15,763 nt of DNA, from the NCBI GenBank assembly GCA_943704415.1, contig CALSCO010000398.1, positions 64,001-79,763 on the forward strand, written 5' to 3'. Within the stretch, counting starts at the first letter, position 1. Every line of letters begins with the position of its first letter. Shown here in pieces: positions 1 to 12,603 of the stretch. Source of the DNA: Parvularia atlantis. Its lineage: Eukaryota; Opisthokonta; Rotosphaerida. Below the pieces are notes generated by a model. The model did no database searches. It worked only from the letters and a program-made list of their open reading frames with translations, and had not been told where the DNA came from. Both the position numbers and the translations under genes were made by a program.

Positions 1-789
1 CAGCGCCTGCGCCGCCCCCGCCGCCGCCGCGAGCCCGAGCGCAGTCGCATCCACGCGCGACACCGTCGACGGCATCGCCGGCACGGCCTGCGCCGACAGC
101 GCCAAGGCCAGTGCGCCCGCGGTCTCGGCCAGCCCGCCCGCGCGGCTCCAGCCGAAGAGCACGCGGCCGCTGTGTGCCATAAACAGCACGGCCGGCGCGA
201 CGGTGCAGTAAAGCGCGCGGGCGTCGCCCGGCGCCGCGTCCGTCTCGCCCGCGCCCGCGCCCAGCAGCCCGAGCTCGTGCACGTACTGCAGCAGCGCACC
301 CTGCTCGTCCAGCACGAGTTCGAGGCCGCTGTCGCCCACGGGCAGCGTCCGCGCGGCCGAGGTCGTCGTCGTGGTCGTCGTCACCGGCGTCACCGTTGTC
401 GTGGACGTTGTCGTCGTCAGCGCCGGTGCGCTCGCGCCCGCCCACGGCAGCATCGCCGGCGTCCCCTCGGCTGGCGCCAGCACCGCTGCCGCTGCCGACG
501 ACGACGCGGCCACGACGTAGACGCGCCCGCCCAGGGCGATCACCTGCCGGACCACAGGCGCGCTCGCTGCGCCGCCGCGCGCGGTCCAGCCGGCGACGGG
601 GTCGGCCGCGTGGTCGGCCGCGGCGGTTGCGGGCGTCCCGGGCGTCGCGGGCTGCTGCTGCTGCTGCTGCTGCTGCGGTGGCGGCGGCGGCGGCGGCGGC
701 GGCGGCTGGGGTGGCGGCAGCGGCGCAAACAGCAGGCCGACGACGACTTGCGTCCTGAGCTGCTCAAGCAGCCAGCGCGCGTCCATCAT
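1..789 (-). CDS. Unknown low-complexity protein, 5' part, runs off left edge
   Basis: The minus strand is open without a stop from an ATG at 789-787 to the window edge, giving at least 263 residues; the C-terminal part lies outside. The start MMDARWLLEQLRTQVVVGLL is followed by a proline/glutamine tract (ten prolines then eight glutamines, bases 652-699). Further on are alanine-rich stretches and a threonine-rich run (around 361-420). The last visible part, including LVLDEQGALLQYVHELGLL and VLFMAHSGRVLFGWSRAGG, looks like folded domain sequence. I do not recognise the family. A large scaffold such as the APC1 N-terminus crossed my mind, but no diagnostic motif supports it. The frame, the start 56 bases from a divergent gene and the family-like segments argue for a real gene. 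In-frame introns inside it cannot be excluded. Confidence 0.6.
   Translation of the reverse strand, partial: MMDARWLLEQLRTQVVVGLLFAPLPPPQPPPPPPPPPPQQQQQQQQPATPGTPATAAADHAADPVAGWTARGGAASAPVVRQVIALGGRVYVVAASSSAAAAVLAPAEGTPAMLPWAGASAPALTTTTSTTTVTPVTTTTTTTSAARTLPVGDSGLELVLDEQGALLQYVHELGLLGAGAGETDAAPGDARALYCTVAPAVLFMAHSGRVLFGWSRAGGLAETAGALALALSAQAVPAMPSTVSRVDATALGLAAAAGAAQAL
652..699. repeat. CAG/CCG codon repeat (polyQ-polyP)
   Basis: On plus this reads as CTG repeats followed by CGG-type triplets. In the minus-strand gene it encodes a run of ten prolines followed by eight glutamines. It is a slippage-prone trinucleotide tract inside coding sequence and also creates spurious plus-strand open frames. 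Confidence 0.85.
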
Positions 790-845
790 GGCACCGTTAT
801 CGAACGTTGTCAATCAGATACTAAGTCAAATGGACAGATTCATGC
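790..845. promoter_or_regulatory. Bidirectional promoter / shared 5' UTR gap
   Basis: Only 56 bases separate the start codons of the left minus-strand gene and the site-1 protease gene. The stretch is visibly more AT-rich than its surroundings. It must hold the start region of at least one of the two divergent transcripts. I see no clear TATA box. Confidence 0.5.

Positions 846-856
<11 letters not shown>
830..856 (+). other. Short upstream ORF overlapping the S1P start codon
   Basis: ATG at 830 opens an eight-codon frame (MDRFMHAS) ending in TGA at 854-856. A second in-frame ATG lies at 842, inside an ATGCATGCATCG repeat. The main S1P ATG at 846 is in another frame and sits inside this small ORF. 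If transcription starts upstream of 830, ribosomes must scan past it. If it starts between 843 and 846, the uORF is irrelevant. Confidence 0.4.
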
Positions 857-4766
<3,910 letters not shown>

Positions 4767-4782
4767 AGGTTGTTGTACAAAG
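4767..4782. terminator. Convergent 3' gap with TTGTACAA palindrome
   Basis: Sixteen bases lie between the S1P stop (4764-4766) and the kinesin stop (4785-4783). They contain TTGTACAA, a perfect palindrome that puts UGUA into both transcripts. UGUA is the known CFIm poly(A)-site motif, so a shared cleavage signal is possible. The two 3' UTRs almost certainly overlap. Confidence 0.4.
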
Positions 4783-7223
4783 TCAGCGCGGCTTACTGGC
4801 CGCGCTCTGCGAGCGCTTGAGCGACCTGGCGGCCAGCAGCGTGCTGTTGGTGCGGTCACCGAGCGCGGGCACGGTCGCGGTGGGCTGGACGTGCGAGGTG
4901 GCCTGCGGGCGTTGCACCTGCGAGGCGCGCTGGCCAAATTGAAGCGACTGCAGTGACTCGTTCACGTGGAGGGCGAGCGGCGAGACGCAGAGCAGAAGGA
5001 GCATCTTGGCGTCGCCGCCTGCCGCGCGCGGTGCGTGAGCGCGCGGCTGGCACAGGTGGGCGTGTGCACCGATGCTGTCGCGCAGGAGGAACGTGAGCTT
5101 GGAGTTGCGGTAGGGCACGTGCTCGCGCTTCTCGCTCAGCGCCATCAACACGTCCGACAGAGCCGAGAGCGATTTGTTGATGTGCGAGGCCTCGAGCACG
5201 GCTGCGCCGGTCACATTGGACAGCGCGACGCACTCGGACCCGGCCAGGTCGACAAAGGTGAGCTTGGCGCGGCGCACGGTGCAGGTCGAGCGCTCCTGCG
5301 AGACGACGCGGAGCGTCACGACGCTGTGCGCGCGGCGTCAGCACCGGTGCTGTGTTGCGGGCCGCGACGCACCAGTGCGAGCGCGAGCTGTGCGTGTTGA
5401 GCTCCGTAGCGATGGCCGCACGCACGGCAAACGCCCGATCGATGTGCTGCAGCGTTTCGTGCACCGTGCGCACAGGGATCTGGGTGCGGCGGTCGGTCAG
5501 GCGAAGCCAAGCGCGTGGGCGCGCGTCGCACCTCCGTCAGGTGCGCGACCTCGACCGAGCCGTCGCGGCGGATCTGCAACGCGCACTCCTTGATGGACCC
5601 GTCGGCCGGGCGCAGCAGGTCCACGATCTCGTTGTTGTACAGCTCCAGTACCGAGAGCTGGCACAGCGGCGGTCAACACACCCGTTGCGGACCGTCCTGC
5701 GTGCACAGCACCGTCACTTGGAACGCCGTCTCGTCCAGGGCCGCGCGCATTGCGCTAAACAGCTGCTCGACCGCGCGCGGGATGACGCCGCGCTGGTCAT
5801 CGCGCGTGGACGTGCTCGGCACCGCGCCGTCGCGGCTGGGTGTGCTGCGCTCGATGTCGTGCTGACCCGGCGCGCCGCGCTCGCCCGTCGCGGGCACGCT
5901 CGCGTCGACGTGGTGCGGGCCCATGAGCGTGAACGTCTGCCGTGCCAGGTCAGCACAAGCAGACAGTGCATAAATTAGAGCACCTTGCCCGCAGAGGTGC
6001 GGCCGTACGCCCTGCCGCGCGCGCGCCGCGTCAGTGCCACCGAGCCGCGGCGCGAACGGGGCGGCGTGCACACATCACGCAGACGTTGTAGCCGTCGAGC
6101 AGCGACGTGATCAGCGGCTGCGCCGACGCAAACACCTGCGCCTGCGAGCTCTCACCGCCAAAGACCCGTTCGAAGCGAAAGTGTCGCGCGGTCGGTCCGC
6201 GCACGTCGAGCGACTCGTCGTCCTTGCGGAAGACGATCTGGGAAGGCACATCTCGTCTCAGCTGCCTGAGACGTGCGCCTCGCGCGTCGCGTGCCTGGCT
6301 GCTCGCGTGCGCGCCAAAGTTCGGATCGGTCGCGCTGACGGGGCGGATGCGGCAAAACACGCGAATGTTGCCCTGCAGCTCCTGCAGGCGGTTGTGCATC
6401 TCGCGGCGCAGCGCGCGCTCGCGCTGGTACCGCTGGTCCATGTCTGCTCGGGGTGCGTGTGAGCCTACTGTGACACGCGCACGCACGCCGCACCGTGCAG
6501 CGCCGTCGTGTACACGCGCATGGCGTGCGCGAACGCGTCGCGGTAGGCCGCCTGCATGTCCTGCATCGACGTGCTGAGGACGTCGAACACCTCGACGCGG
6601 ATGTCGTGCACGGCCGCGCGCAGCACCTTGGCCTGCTGGTGAAGCTCGGCGTGCTCGTGCGCGTGCTCGTCGGTGGCCGCCGGGGCCGGCGCCAGGTCCT
6701 GCAGGCTCAGCCGCCCGCTGGTGGCCGAGACCGGGTTGGTGCCAAAGTCGAGCGCGCCCGCGGGCCGGCAGCCGTCGCTGCGGTACGCCTCATCGTCTGC
6801 GTCTTCCTCGCGGTCCGTCTCGAACGGTGCCATGCTCAGCACGCCACCGCGCGGCGGGCTGCCCGGCGCGACAAAGGCCATGCCGGCCGCGGCGATCTCG
6901 TGCAGACCGCTCTGCGGGCGCGGGCGCGGGTGCGGGCGCGTGAGCACGTGGGGCGGCACACACGTGCGCGCGCGCGGGTCGACGCACGAGCATCGGCAGC
7001 GTGTCGGCAAACGGCAGGGCCTTGCGTGCCGACCGGTGCGCGGTCGCGCGCAGCGACTTGCGCGGGTTTCGCATGTGCGGGAGGCTGTCGGTGCGCCGGC
7101 TGACGATGTGCTGCGCGGGCCGTGTCAGCCGCGTGTGCGCGCGCACAAGCGACGCACGTCGCCCACGAGCAGCACCGGCGAAGTCAGCGGCGCGGCGCCG
7201 ACGAGCAGCGCGAGCCTCAGCAT
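4783..7223 (-). CDS. C-terminal motor kinesin (kinesin-14 family)
   Basis: Minus-end-type microtubule motor. Exons, 5' to 3': 7223-7158, 7110-6988, 6911-6494, 6443-6074, 6011-5984, 5936-5712, 5657-5532, 5479-5373, 5323-5070, 5018-4783, giving 650 residues. The start is the ATG at 7223, the first in a frame that splices onward. The N-terminal tail of about 200 residues is basic then acidic and carries no recognised domain. A short charged neck (203-226) leads into GNIRVFCRIRP at 227, the kinesin-14 neck/motor signature. The P-loop is AYGRTSAGKT (327-336), where most kinesins have GQTGSGKT. Switch I is NTHSSRSH (480-487) and switch II DLAGSE (513-518). VLELYNNEIVDLL and HINKSLSALSDVLMAL are further motor blocks. 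About 30 extra residues follow TFTLMGP. A tail of about 40 residues, rich in Ser and Arg, follows the motor. Least certain are the donors at 6493 and 5711, chosen by phase and alignment. Confidence 0.88.
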
Positions 7224-7283
7224 CGTTTGAATGGTGGTTTGCAACCGTCTGCTCGGGCAGAAGATTCTGGACTGCTCTGGACG
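7224..7283. promoter_or_regulatory. Bidirectional promoter gap, kinesin / BAR-SH3
   Basis: Sixty bases separate the two divergent ATG codons. The sequence is less GC-rich than the flanks and shows no TATA box I can recognise. Both 5' UTRs must be very short or overlap the opposite gene. Confidence 0.45.
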
Positions 7284-9093
7284 ATGTCGTGGTGCGCCTC
7301 TCGCGCGCAGAAGACTCCTTGCCCGCCGCTGAGCCGCCTGCCGCGCCGCCTCCCGCACACACAGGAAGGGCTTCACGAAGGCGGTCACGCGCCTGCCGCA
7401 CATCATCGCGGCCAAGGCGGGCTACGCCGAGGGTGCGGGCCGTGCTTGAGCGCGCACACACGCGCCGACACAGAACGCGCGCCGCGTGCGTGCAGAGACC
7501 ATCGACGACGAGTTCCAGAAGGCCGAGCTGTCGTTCAAGGACCTGGAGCAGTCGACCAAAGAGCTCGAGGCGGACGTGAAGCAGTACAAGACGGCCGTGG
7601 CCGGTGCGCGCGCCGCACTTTGCCAACGCAAGCGCTGACGTTTTTGCCCGCTGCAGCCATGCTCAAGCACCAGAAGGGCTTCGCGACGGCGCTGCAGACG
7701 CTCGTAGACTTTGACACGCAGAGCGGCCCGTCGAGCTTGCAGGCGTGCATCAACGACTACACGCAGTCGACCAACGAGTGGAACGACCAGATCTCGCCGC
7801 TCGTGGTGCGCCTTGGCCCCGACACGCACGCGTGTGCAGCCGGCCGGCTCACGCGCCGTGCGCGCGCCCGTGCAGGAGGACCAACTGCAGAAGATCATCA
7901 TCGCCTACACGGACCAGTTCGTGCTCGTCGTCAAGGCCGTGCGCGCGACGATCGACAAGCGCAACCGCAAGCACATCGACTACGACCGGCGACTGACCGC
8001 GCTCAAGAAGGCGCAGGAGGCGAACGAGAAAGCCAGTGGCGCCAAGATCACCGAGGTGTCCAAGGTACGTGCGGGGCGCCGCGCTCGGTCGCACGCTCCA
8101 GCCTAATGAGCCGTTAGGCCGAGGTTGCGTTTGACGAGGCGCGGCGCGATTACGAGACGCTCAACAACAAGTTCAAGGAGGAGATCCCCGTGCTGTACCA
8201 GCTGCGCACGATGTTCATGGACCCGTTCATCCAGACGCTCATCTTCTTCCAGGTTCGTCCCGTGCCAGAGCCGCGGCGCGCGCGCTCACACGCTCGCGTC
8301 AAGATCTCGTTCTTCCACTACGCCACGCACGGTCTCCAGATCGCCACGAACCACCTCGACATGTCTAACCCGGAAATCGACGCCGTGTTCAAGGTGGCGG
8401 CGGCCGGTCGCTCAGCCGTGTGCTCACCCCGTGTGTCTCGCAGGCCCACGTCGAGCCCACGATTGAGGAGCTCAAGGCCCTGTCGCTGGTCAACCCGAAG
8501 CTGATCGACTCGAGTGCCGAATCGAGGGACCCGATGCGCGCGATCGCGGGTGCGCGCGGCGGGCTGGGTAGCCCGCCGACTTTGCTCACGATGCCGCTGT
8601 CGCTCAGAGGCCACGGCTGCGCAGCGCGTGAACGCGCGCGGCGGCCCCGCCGGCTCGTCGTCGGCCGAGCGCTCGACCGACAGCTTTGGCTCGCCCGTTG
8701 CCTCGTCATCGTCCATGGCGGGCGCGAGTGCCGAGCCGCCGTCGTACGCGGGTGCGCGTTTGTTGGCGCTGCCGCCCGGTCGACGCTCACGCGCGGCCGC
8801 AGCGACCGCGACGGGCTCGCCCAAAATGCCCGAGAAGGTCCCGCTCGACACGGGCAGCTTGCCGCGCGCGGTTGCGCTGTTTGACTACCGGTCCGACACG
8901 GATGGCGACCTGATCTTTGACAAGGACGACGTGATCGAGATTGTGCAGATGACCCAGTCGACCGACGACTGGTGGACGGGTCGCAAGGACGGCCGTGACG
9001 GCTTCTTCCCCGGTGCGTGGCCGTGGCGGGGCGTGGCCGTGCGGCCGGCGCTCATCACAGCGCCCCGCAGCCAACTACGTCAAGCTGCTGTGA
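7284..9093 (+). CDS. BAR-SH3 protein, amphiphysin/Rvs167/Hob1-like
   Basis: Membrane-curving adaptor of endocytosis and the actin cortex. Exons: 7284-7291, 7365-7432, 7496-7603, 7657-7805, 7876-8064, 8118-8252, 8304-8393, 8444-8549, 8608-8751, 8803-9012, 9071-9093, giving 409 residues. The first coding exon has only eight bases (ATG TCG TG). Splicing gives MSWKGFTKAVTRLP, the typical start of fungal Rvs167/Hob1 proteins, which supports both the start and the splice. The N-BAR domain spans about 1-245, with helices around FQKAELSFKDLEQSTKELE and KRNRKHIDYDRRL. A Ser/Ala/Gly-rich linker (about 280-350) follows. The SH3 domain (354-409) shows ALFDY, the Trp pair W389-W390 and FFPANYVKLL at the very end. 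The intron at 8752-8802 is 51 bases and stop-free; I infer it from its GTGCG donor and CAG acceptor. It lies in the linker, where homology cannot test it. Confidence 0.92.
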
Positions 9094-9280
9094 GGCTTGT
9101 CCTGTGCGTGTGCGTATGCGTGTGCGGGCATTCACCAGCCCCTCTCCCTTCTTTGTCGTCGTGCGTCTTGCGCCCCGCACCGAGGGCTGGTCCCCTCAGC
9201 GTCGTGCGTGCCGCGTGCGCCGTGTTTTGTGTGTGTTGCGTTGGTCTGACTATCACAAAGAATGAAACGTGTGCTCCGTG
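9094..9280. other. Convergent intergenic gap, BAR-SH3 / amidase
   Basis: These 187 bases lie between two stop codons and hold both 3' UTRs. A GTGTGCGTATGCG stretch and a T/G-rich segment (about 9225-9245) are the only visible structure. The right end is comparatively AT-rich (TATCACAAAGAATGAAACG). I see no gene here. Confidence 0.6.
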
Positions 9281-11545
9281 TCAGATGGCCGTGGGCTTCA
9301 CCCAGCCGCCAAAGCGCCGCTCAAGCTCGAGCGCGACGGCGACGCAGAGGCGGTCGTTGCCGTCCTTGGCCGCGACCTGCACACCCGTGGGCATGCCGTC
9401 CTTCTTGGCCAGCCCCATGGGCACCTGGGCGCGCACACGGTGTGCATGAGTATTGGTCCGGGAAGGGGCTGTGCGCGGGGCGAGCACACCGCGGTCGACG
9501 CCAGCTCGAGCACGTTCAGGATGCCCGTGTACTGGAAGTTGAGCGGGACGAGGCACGCGGCGTTGTGCTGTGCGTGCGCGCGCCGCGCGTGAGACCACGG
9601 TGTGCCGCGGGAGGGACGCACAAAGACGGCCGTCGTCGGGTGGACCGGGTACAGCAGGATGCCGTCGTCGCCCAACAGCTCCTGGATCTGGCGGCGCATG
9701 ACGAGGCCCATGGTGATGTCTTGCTTGACGCGCTCGGGCGCGAAGCGTGTCGGAAGCTTCTCGATCAGCGCGAGGATGAGCGCGGGCAGGGTGTGGCCCG
9801 AGCGGCCCATGAACCAGTCGCCAAAGTCCTTGACCAGGTCGACGTCGCTCCTGTTGAGCAGCAGCTGGCTGCGGCGGCGGTGAACGGCGGCGGCGTTGAG
9901 CGGCGGCGGCGGTGAGCGCGCGCGCCGGCGCACGTGAAGGTCGGGTCGGCCGCGGCGTTGACCATCGCCGACCAGATGTCGAACGAGCGCGTGAGCGCCT
10001 CAAGAACCTCGCGCGGCGGCACAATCTCGGTCATGCCGACGTTCTCGAGCAGGTGGTGCAGCACGCGCGTCTGCGCGTCCTCCATGTCCTTCGTGACCGA
10101 CTGCGCCCGGCGTCAGCCGCCGTCGCCGCGCGTGCGCGCGCGCACCTGGCACAGCAGGTTGCCCGGGTGGCCCGCGATCGACAGCACGCGCAGCCGCGAC
10201 AAGTCCACCGAGGCCAGGTCGCCCAGGTCAACGTCCTGGTCCTTGAGCACGTGCAGCAGCGGCCAGAGGTCCTTGGCGTAGCTGGTGCGGCTTGGCGGTC
10301 ACGCGCCTCGCCAACACGGCGCAGCTCAGCGCGCGCACCGGCAGATCGGGCCGGTGGTGCAGTAGCGCCGGGCCTCATTCTGCGCGAGGGGGTGCTGGCC
10401 GTCATTGGGCACTACCGCGGGCGAGGGCTTGTGCCCAAACACGCCGTTGAAGAAGGCCGGCATGCGGATCGAGCCGCCTGCGCGACGTGACGCGGTCAAC
10501 AACGCCCGGCTTCGCTGGCAGCAGCACCAATGTCCGCGCCCAGGCCAACGACCGACATGCCCGCCGCCACGGCGGCGCCCTCGCCGCCCGAGCTGCCGCC
10601 GACGATGCGCCGCAGGTCGTACGGGTTCGATGTGCGCCCGTAGACCTTGTTCTGCGACTCGTACCACATGCACAACTCAGAGACGTTGGTCACGCCGATC
10701 GGGATGCTGCGCGGCGCGCGCGCGTCAAGACCGTGCGTGGTGGCGCGGCGTCGCGCACAAGCCCGCGGCGCGCATCCGGGCCACGGCCACGGCGTCCTGC
10801 TCGACGGCCGCGTGTTCCGGGAGGCGGTCGGGATGGCCTGTGCGCGGTCAGGGCACCATCCCGCGCTGCACCGCGGCGCTGCTGCTGCGCACCCGATGTG
10901 TTTGGCATGCCCTCGAGGCAGAACGACTCCTGTGGCGCGGGGCGGCGCGTGAGCACGGCGCGCGTGCGTGCGCAAAAACGCGCGCCTGCCTTGATTGTGC
11001 AGGGCACGCCCAGGAACGGCATACTGTCGATCAGCGGCGAGCACGCGGCGACAAGGGCGTCGGCCCGGTCAGCCTCGCGCAGGGCCGCGTCGAAGCGCTC
11101 GGCGACGACGGCGTTGATGTACGGGTTGACCTGGCGCGTGCGCTGGATGTAGGCCTCGACGACGGTGCGCGACGTGACCGAGCCAGAGCGGATCTGCGCC
11201 ACGTGGTTGGACGGGCGGCGCAACGCGGCGCGGCGCGGCGCGGCGCACCAGCGTGGCCAGGTCAACCGCGCTCATGAGCAGCAGCGGGTTCTCGAGCGCG
11301 TGCAGGCGCTTGGCGCGGCGGTGCTGGTGCGGCAGGAAGAACCAGGTAACGACGTCGCGCACGAACAGCCACGCTGACTCGACCACGCCGTACCACCACG
11401 ACGGGTGCCGCGCGCGCTGGTGCCGGTGGCGGTAGCGGCGCACCTCGCGGTCGTTCAGGTGGCGCATGCGGCCGTGCTTGGCGCCGGTCGCTGTGGGGAC
11501 GCTGGCCGGCGGAGCAGCCGCGCCGCCGACTTCAGCGCGCGCCAT
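9281..11545 (-). CDS. FAAH2: Fatty-acid amide hydrolase 2-like amidase (amidase signature family)
   Basis: Membrane-anchored serine hydrolase that cleaves lipid amides. Exons, 5' to 3': 11545-11249, 11193-10990, 10929-10893, 10837-10759, 10706-10528, 10477-10339, 10281-10146, 10100-9934, 9868-9622, 9567-9490, 9424-9281, giving 568 residues (human FAAH2 has 532). The ATG at 11545 is the first in frame. An N-terminal hydrophobic segment (WWYGVVESAWLFVRDVVTWF) matches the FAAH2 membrane anchor. The catalytic Ser-Ser-Lys triad is complete: K167 (GVPCTIK), cis-Ser S244 (VGGSSGGEG) and nucleophile S268 (DIGGSIRMPAFF). NVSELCMWYES, NPYDL and FGHKPSP are FAAH2 hallmarks, and the end FGGWVKP matches human FGGWVCP. 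The intron after K167 starts with GC. The exon at 9868 uses the acceptor that keeps QLLLNRSDVDL, which fits the family better than the acceptor 18 bases downstream. Confidence 0.93.
10930..10989 (-). other. GC-AG intron, stop-free, after the amidase catalytic lysine
   Basis: Alignment needs TIK followed directly by ESFCLEGMPN. The only junction in phase is AAG followed by GCAGGC, ending CGCCACAG. It is 60 bases with no in-frame stop, so retention would add 20 residues beside K167. No GT donor nearby gives the right phase. Confidence 0.7.
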
Positions 11546-11647
11546 GCAGTGGAGCAAACACTGTGCCGGCTCGCAGAGTGACCACGCTTGCTCCAGCGCG
11601 CACCCGTACACAGACAGGGGGGAGAAGCAGGGCCACGACGTGTGCGC
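11546..11647 (-). other. Tandem gap between eL36 and amidase
   Basis: 102 bases separate the eL36 stop from the amidase ATG on the same strand. They must hold the eL36 3' end and the amidase promoter. TGTGTACGG (minus strand, about 11612-11604) offers a UGUA motif for eL36. The amidase frame stays open upstream to 11611 but has no ATG there. Confidence 0.5.
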
Positions 11648-12190
11648 TCACGCGCCGCGGCGCTGTGCGATGATCACATTGTTGAGCTCCTCGAGCTTCT
11701 TCTTGGCGCGGAGCATCGTGCCGAGCTGCGCGGTGCCAGCGCGTGAGCACACACGCGGGCGCCGCAGCGCGGCGCAGTGGGCCACGCACGCGCTTCTTGG
11801 TAAACTTGCGCGCGCGCTTGTCCTTGCCGACCTTGAGCAGCTCCTGCCACTGGACGTCAGCGGACGGTGCCGCAGAGACACTGCGAGCGCGCGCACCATC
11901 GCGCGGCGCTCGTACGGCGCAAAGCCCGCGACCTCGCGCACGACGTCGCGCACAAACTTGACGCGCTTGCCGAGCGACTGCGCGGGTGCCCGCGGCGCTC
12001 AGCGTGCTGGCCTGCAACGGCAACGGCAACGGCGACGGCGGCACACCCCCTTGCGGCGCGAGATCTTGGCCGCGGGTGTCCGCCGCGTGGTCTTATGGCC
12101 CTTGTTGAACCCGACGGCGAGGCCCGTGCGCGGCGCCTTCTCGGCCTTGGCGGCCTTGCCGGCGGCGGCGGAGGCGGGCGCGGCGTCCAT
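11648..12190 (-). CDS. RPL36: 60S ribosomal protein eL36
   Basis: Component of the large ribosomal subunit. Exons, 5' to 3': 12190-12047, 11977-11897, 11843-11790, 11725-11648, giving 118 residues (human 105). An Ala/Lys-rich N-terminal extension precedes the family core: VGFNKGHKTTRR, SRRKG, KFVRDVVREVAGFAPYERR, ELLKVGKDKRARKFTKKR and LRAKKKLEELNNVI. At exon 3 two acceptors lie six bases apart in the same frame. I chose the downstream one (exon start 11843) because it gives RRAMELLKV as in human; the upstream one would insert Trp-Gln. A CCGCCGCAG sits directly before the ATG, so a 5' UTR intron (perhaps 12251-12191, 61 bases, donor GTGCTG) is possible, with the start codon at the first base of an exon. 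Confidence 0.95.
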
Positions 12191-12250
12191 CTGCGGCGGG
12201 GGGGTGCGTGCGTGGTGGTGAGAATTCGCTCGCCGAGGGAGACGACAGCA

Positions 12251-12289
12251 CCCATCCATCCGCCCATCCATCCGCCCCATCAATCCATC
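12251..12289. repeat. CCCATCCATCCG 12-base tandem repeat
   Basis: Two exact copies (12251-12262 and 12263-12274) are followed by a degenerate third. It lies just upstream of eL36, and its left end abuts the possible leader-intron donor. Confidence 0.8.
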
Positions 12290-12431
12290 TGAGTGCGCGT
12301 GCGGGTGCGCGTGCGCTGTGCAAAGCGGACATGCCTTCTTCTGACGAAACAGGCCGTGTACATCGCGGCTATCGCTTGAAGCGGTGACGCACTTCTGCTG
12401 TTTGCGCCCGGCCCGGCGGCCGCGCGCGTGA

Positions 12432-12500
12432 CTGTGCGCCTTGCTGTGCACCTTGCTGTGCGCCTTGCTGTGCGCCTTGCTGTGCGCCTTGCTGTGCACC
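12432..12500. repeat. CTGTGCGCCTTG 12-base tandem repeat
   Basis: Five complete units (12432-12491), the second with G to A in the middle, and a partial sixth. The unit length is a multiple of three, so all frames stay open and give spurious repeat proteins on both strands. Confidence 0.9.
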
Positions 12501-12603
12501 GCACTCGCTGTGTGCGCGCCGCTGTTCTCCCGGCGTAGGCACGCAGCACGCACGGGCTCACCGCACGCGCACGTCTGGCGCCACACCAGTGCACAGTGCG
12601 CCG

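Larger units (their letters stand above)
12191..12603. promoter_or_regulatory. Divergent promoter region, eL36 / UBTD, with two minisatellites
   Basis: This 413-base stretch is the longest gap in the window. It holds a possible eL36 leader intron, a CCCATCCATCCG repeat, a less GC-rich core at about 12320-12410 and a CTGTGCGCCTTG repeat. Open frames crossing it encode repeats such as KAHS or LCAL and look non-coding. I found no convincing snoRNA or tRNA. Confidence 0.5.

Noticed and set aside
5658-5692. Shorter kinesin intron using donors at 5692 or 5681
   Set aside because: They would give introns of 35 or 24 bases, below all others here, and add residues before SVLELYNNEI that kinesins lack. 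Donor 5711 gives 54 bases and a clean alignment.
6254-6273. Inverted repeat CGTCTCAG / CTGAGACG as a terminator or RNA hairpin
   Set aside because: It lies inside conserved-frame kinesin motor coding sequence, has only eight-base arms and shows no other sign of function.
9849-9868. Amidase exon 9 starting at 9850 via the CAACAG acceptor
   Set aside because: It is also in frame, but it drops the LLLN stretch that fits the FAAH2-family spacing before the conserved segment ending in SGHTLPALIL. The upstream acceptor fits better.
12320-12420. Possible snoRNA in the eL36 promoter region
   Set aside because: A CTGA is present, but no proper C box (RUGAUGA) or paired terminal stem is visible.
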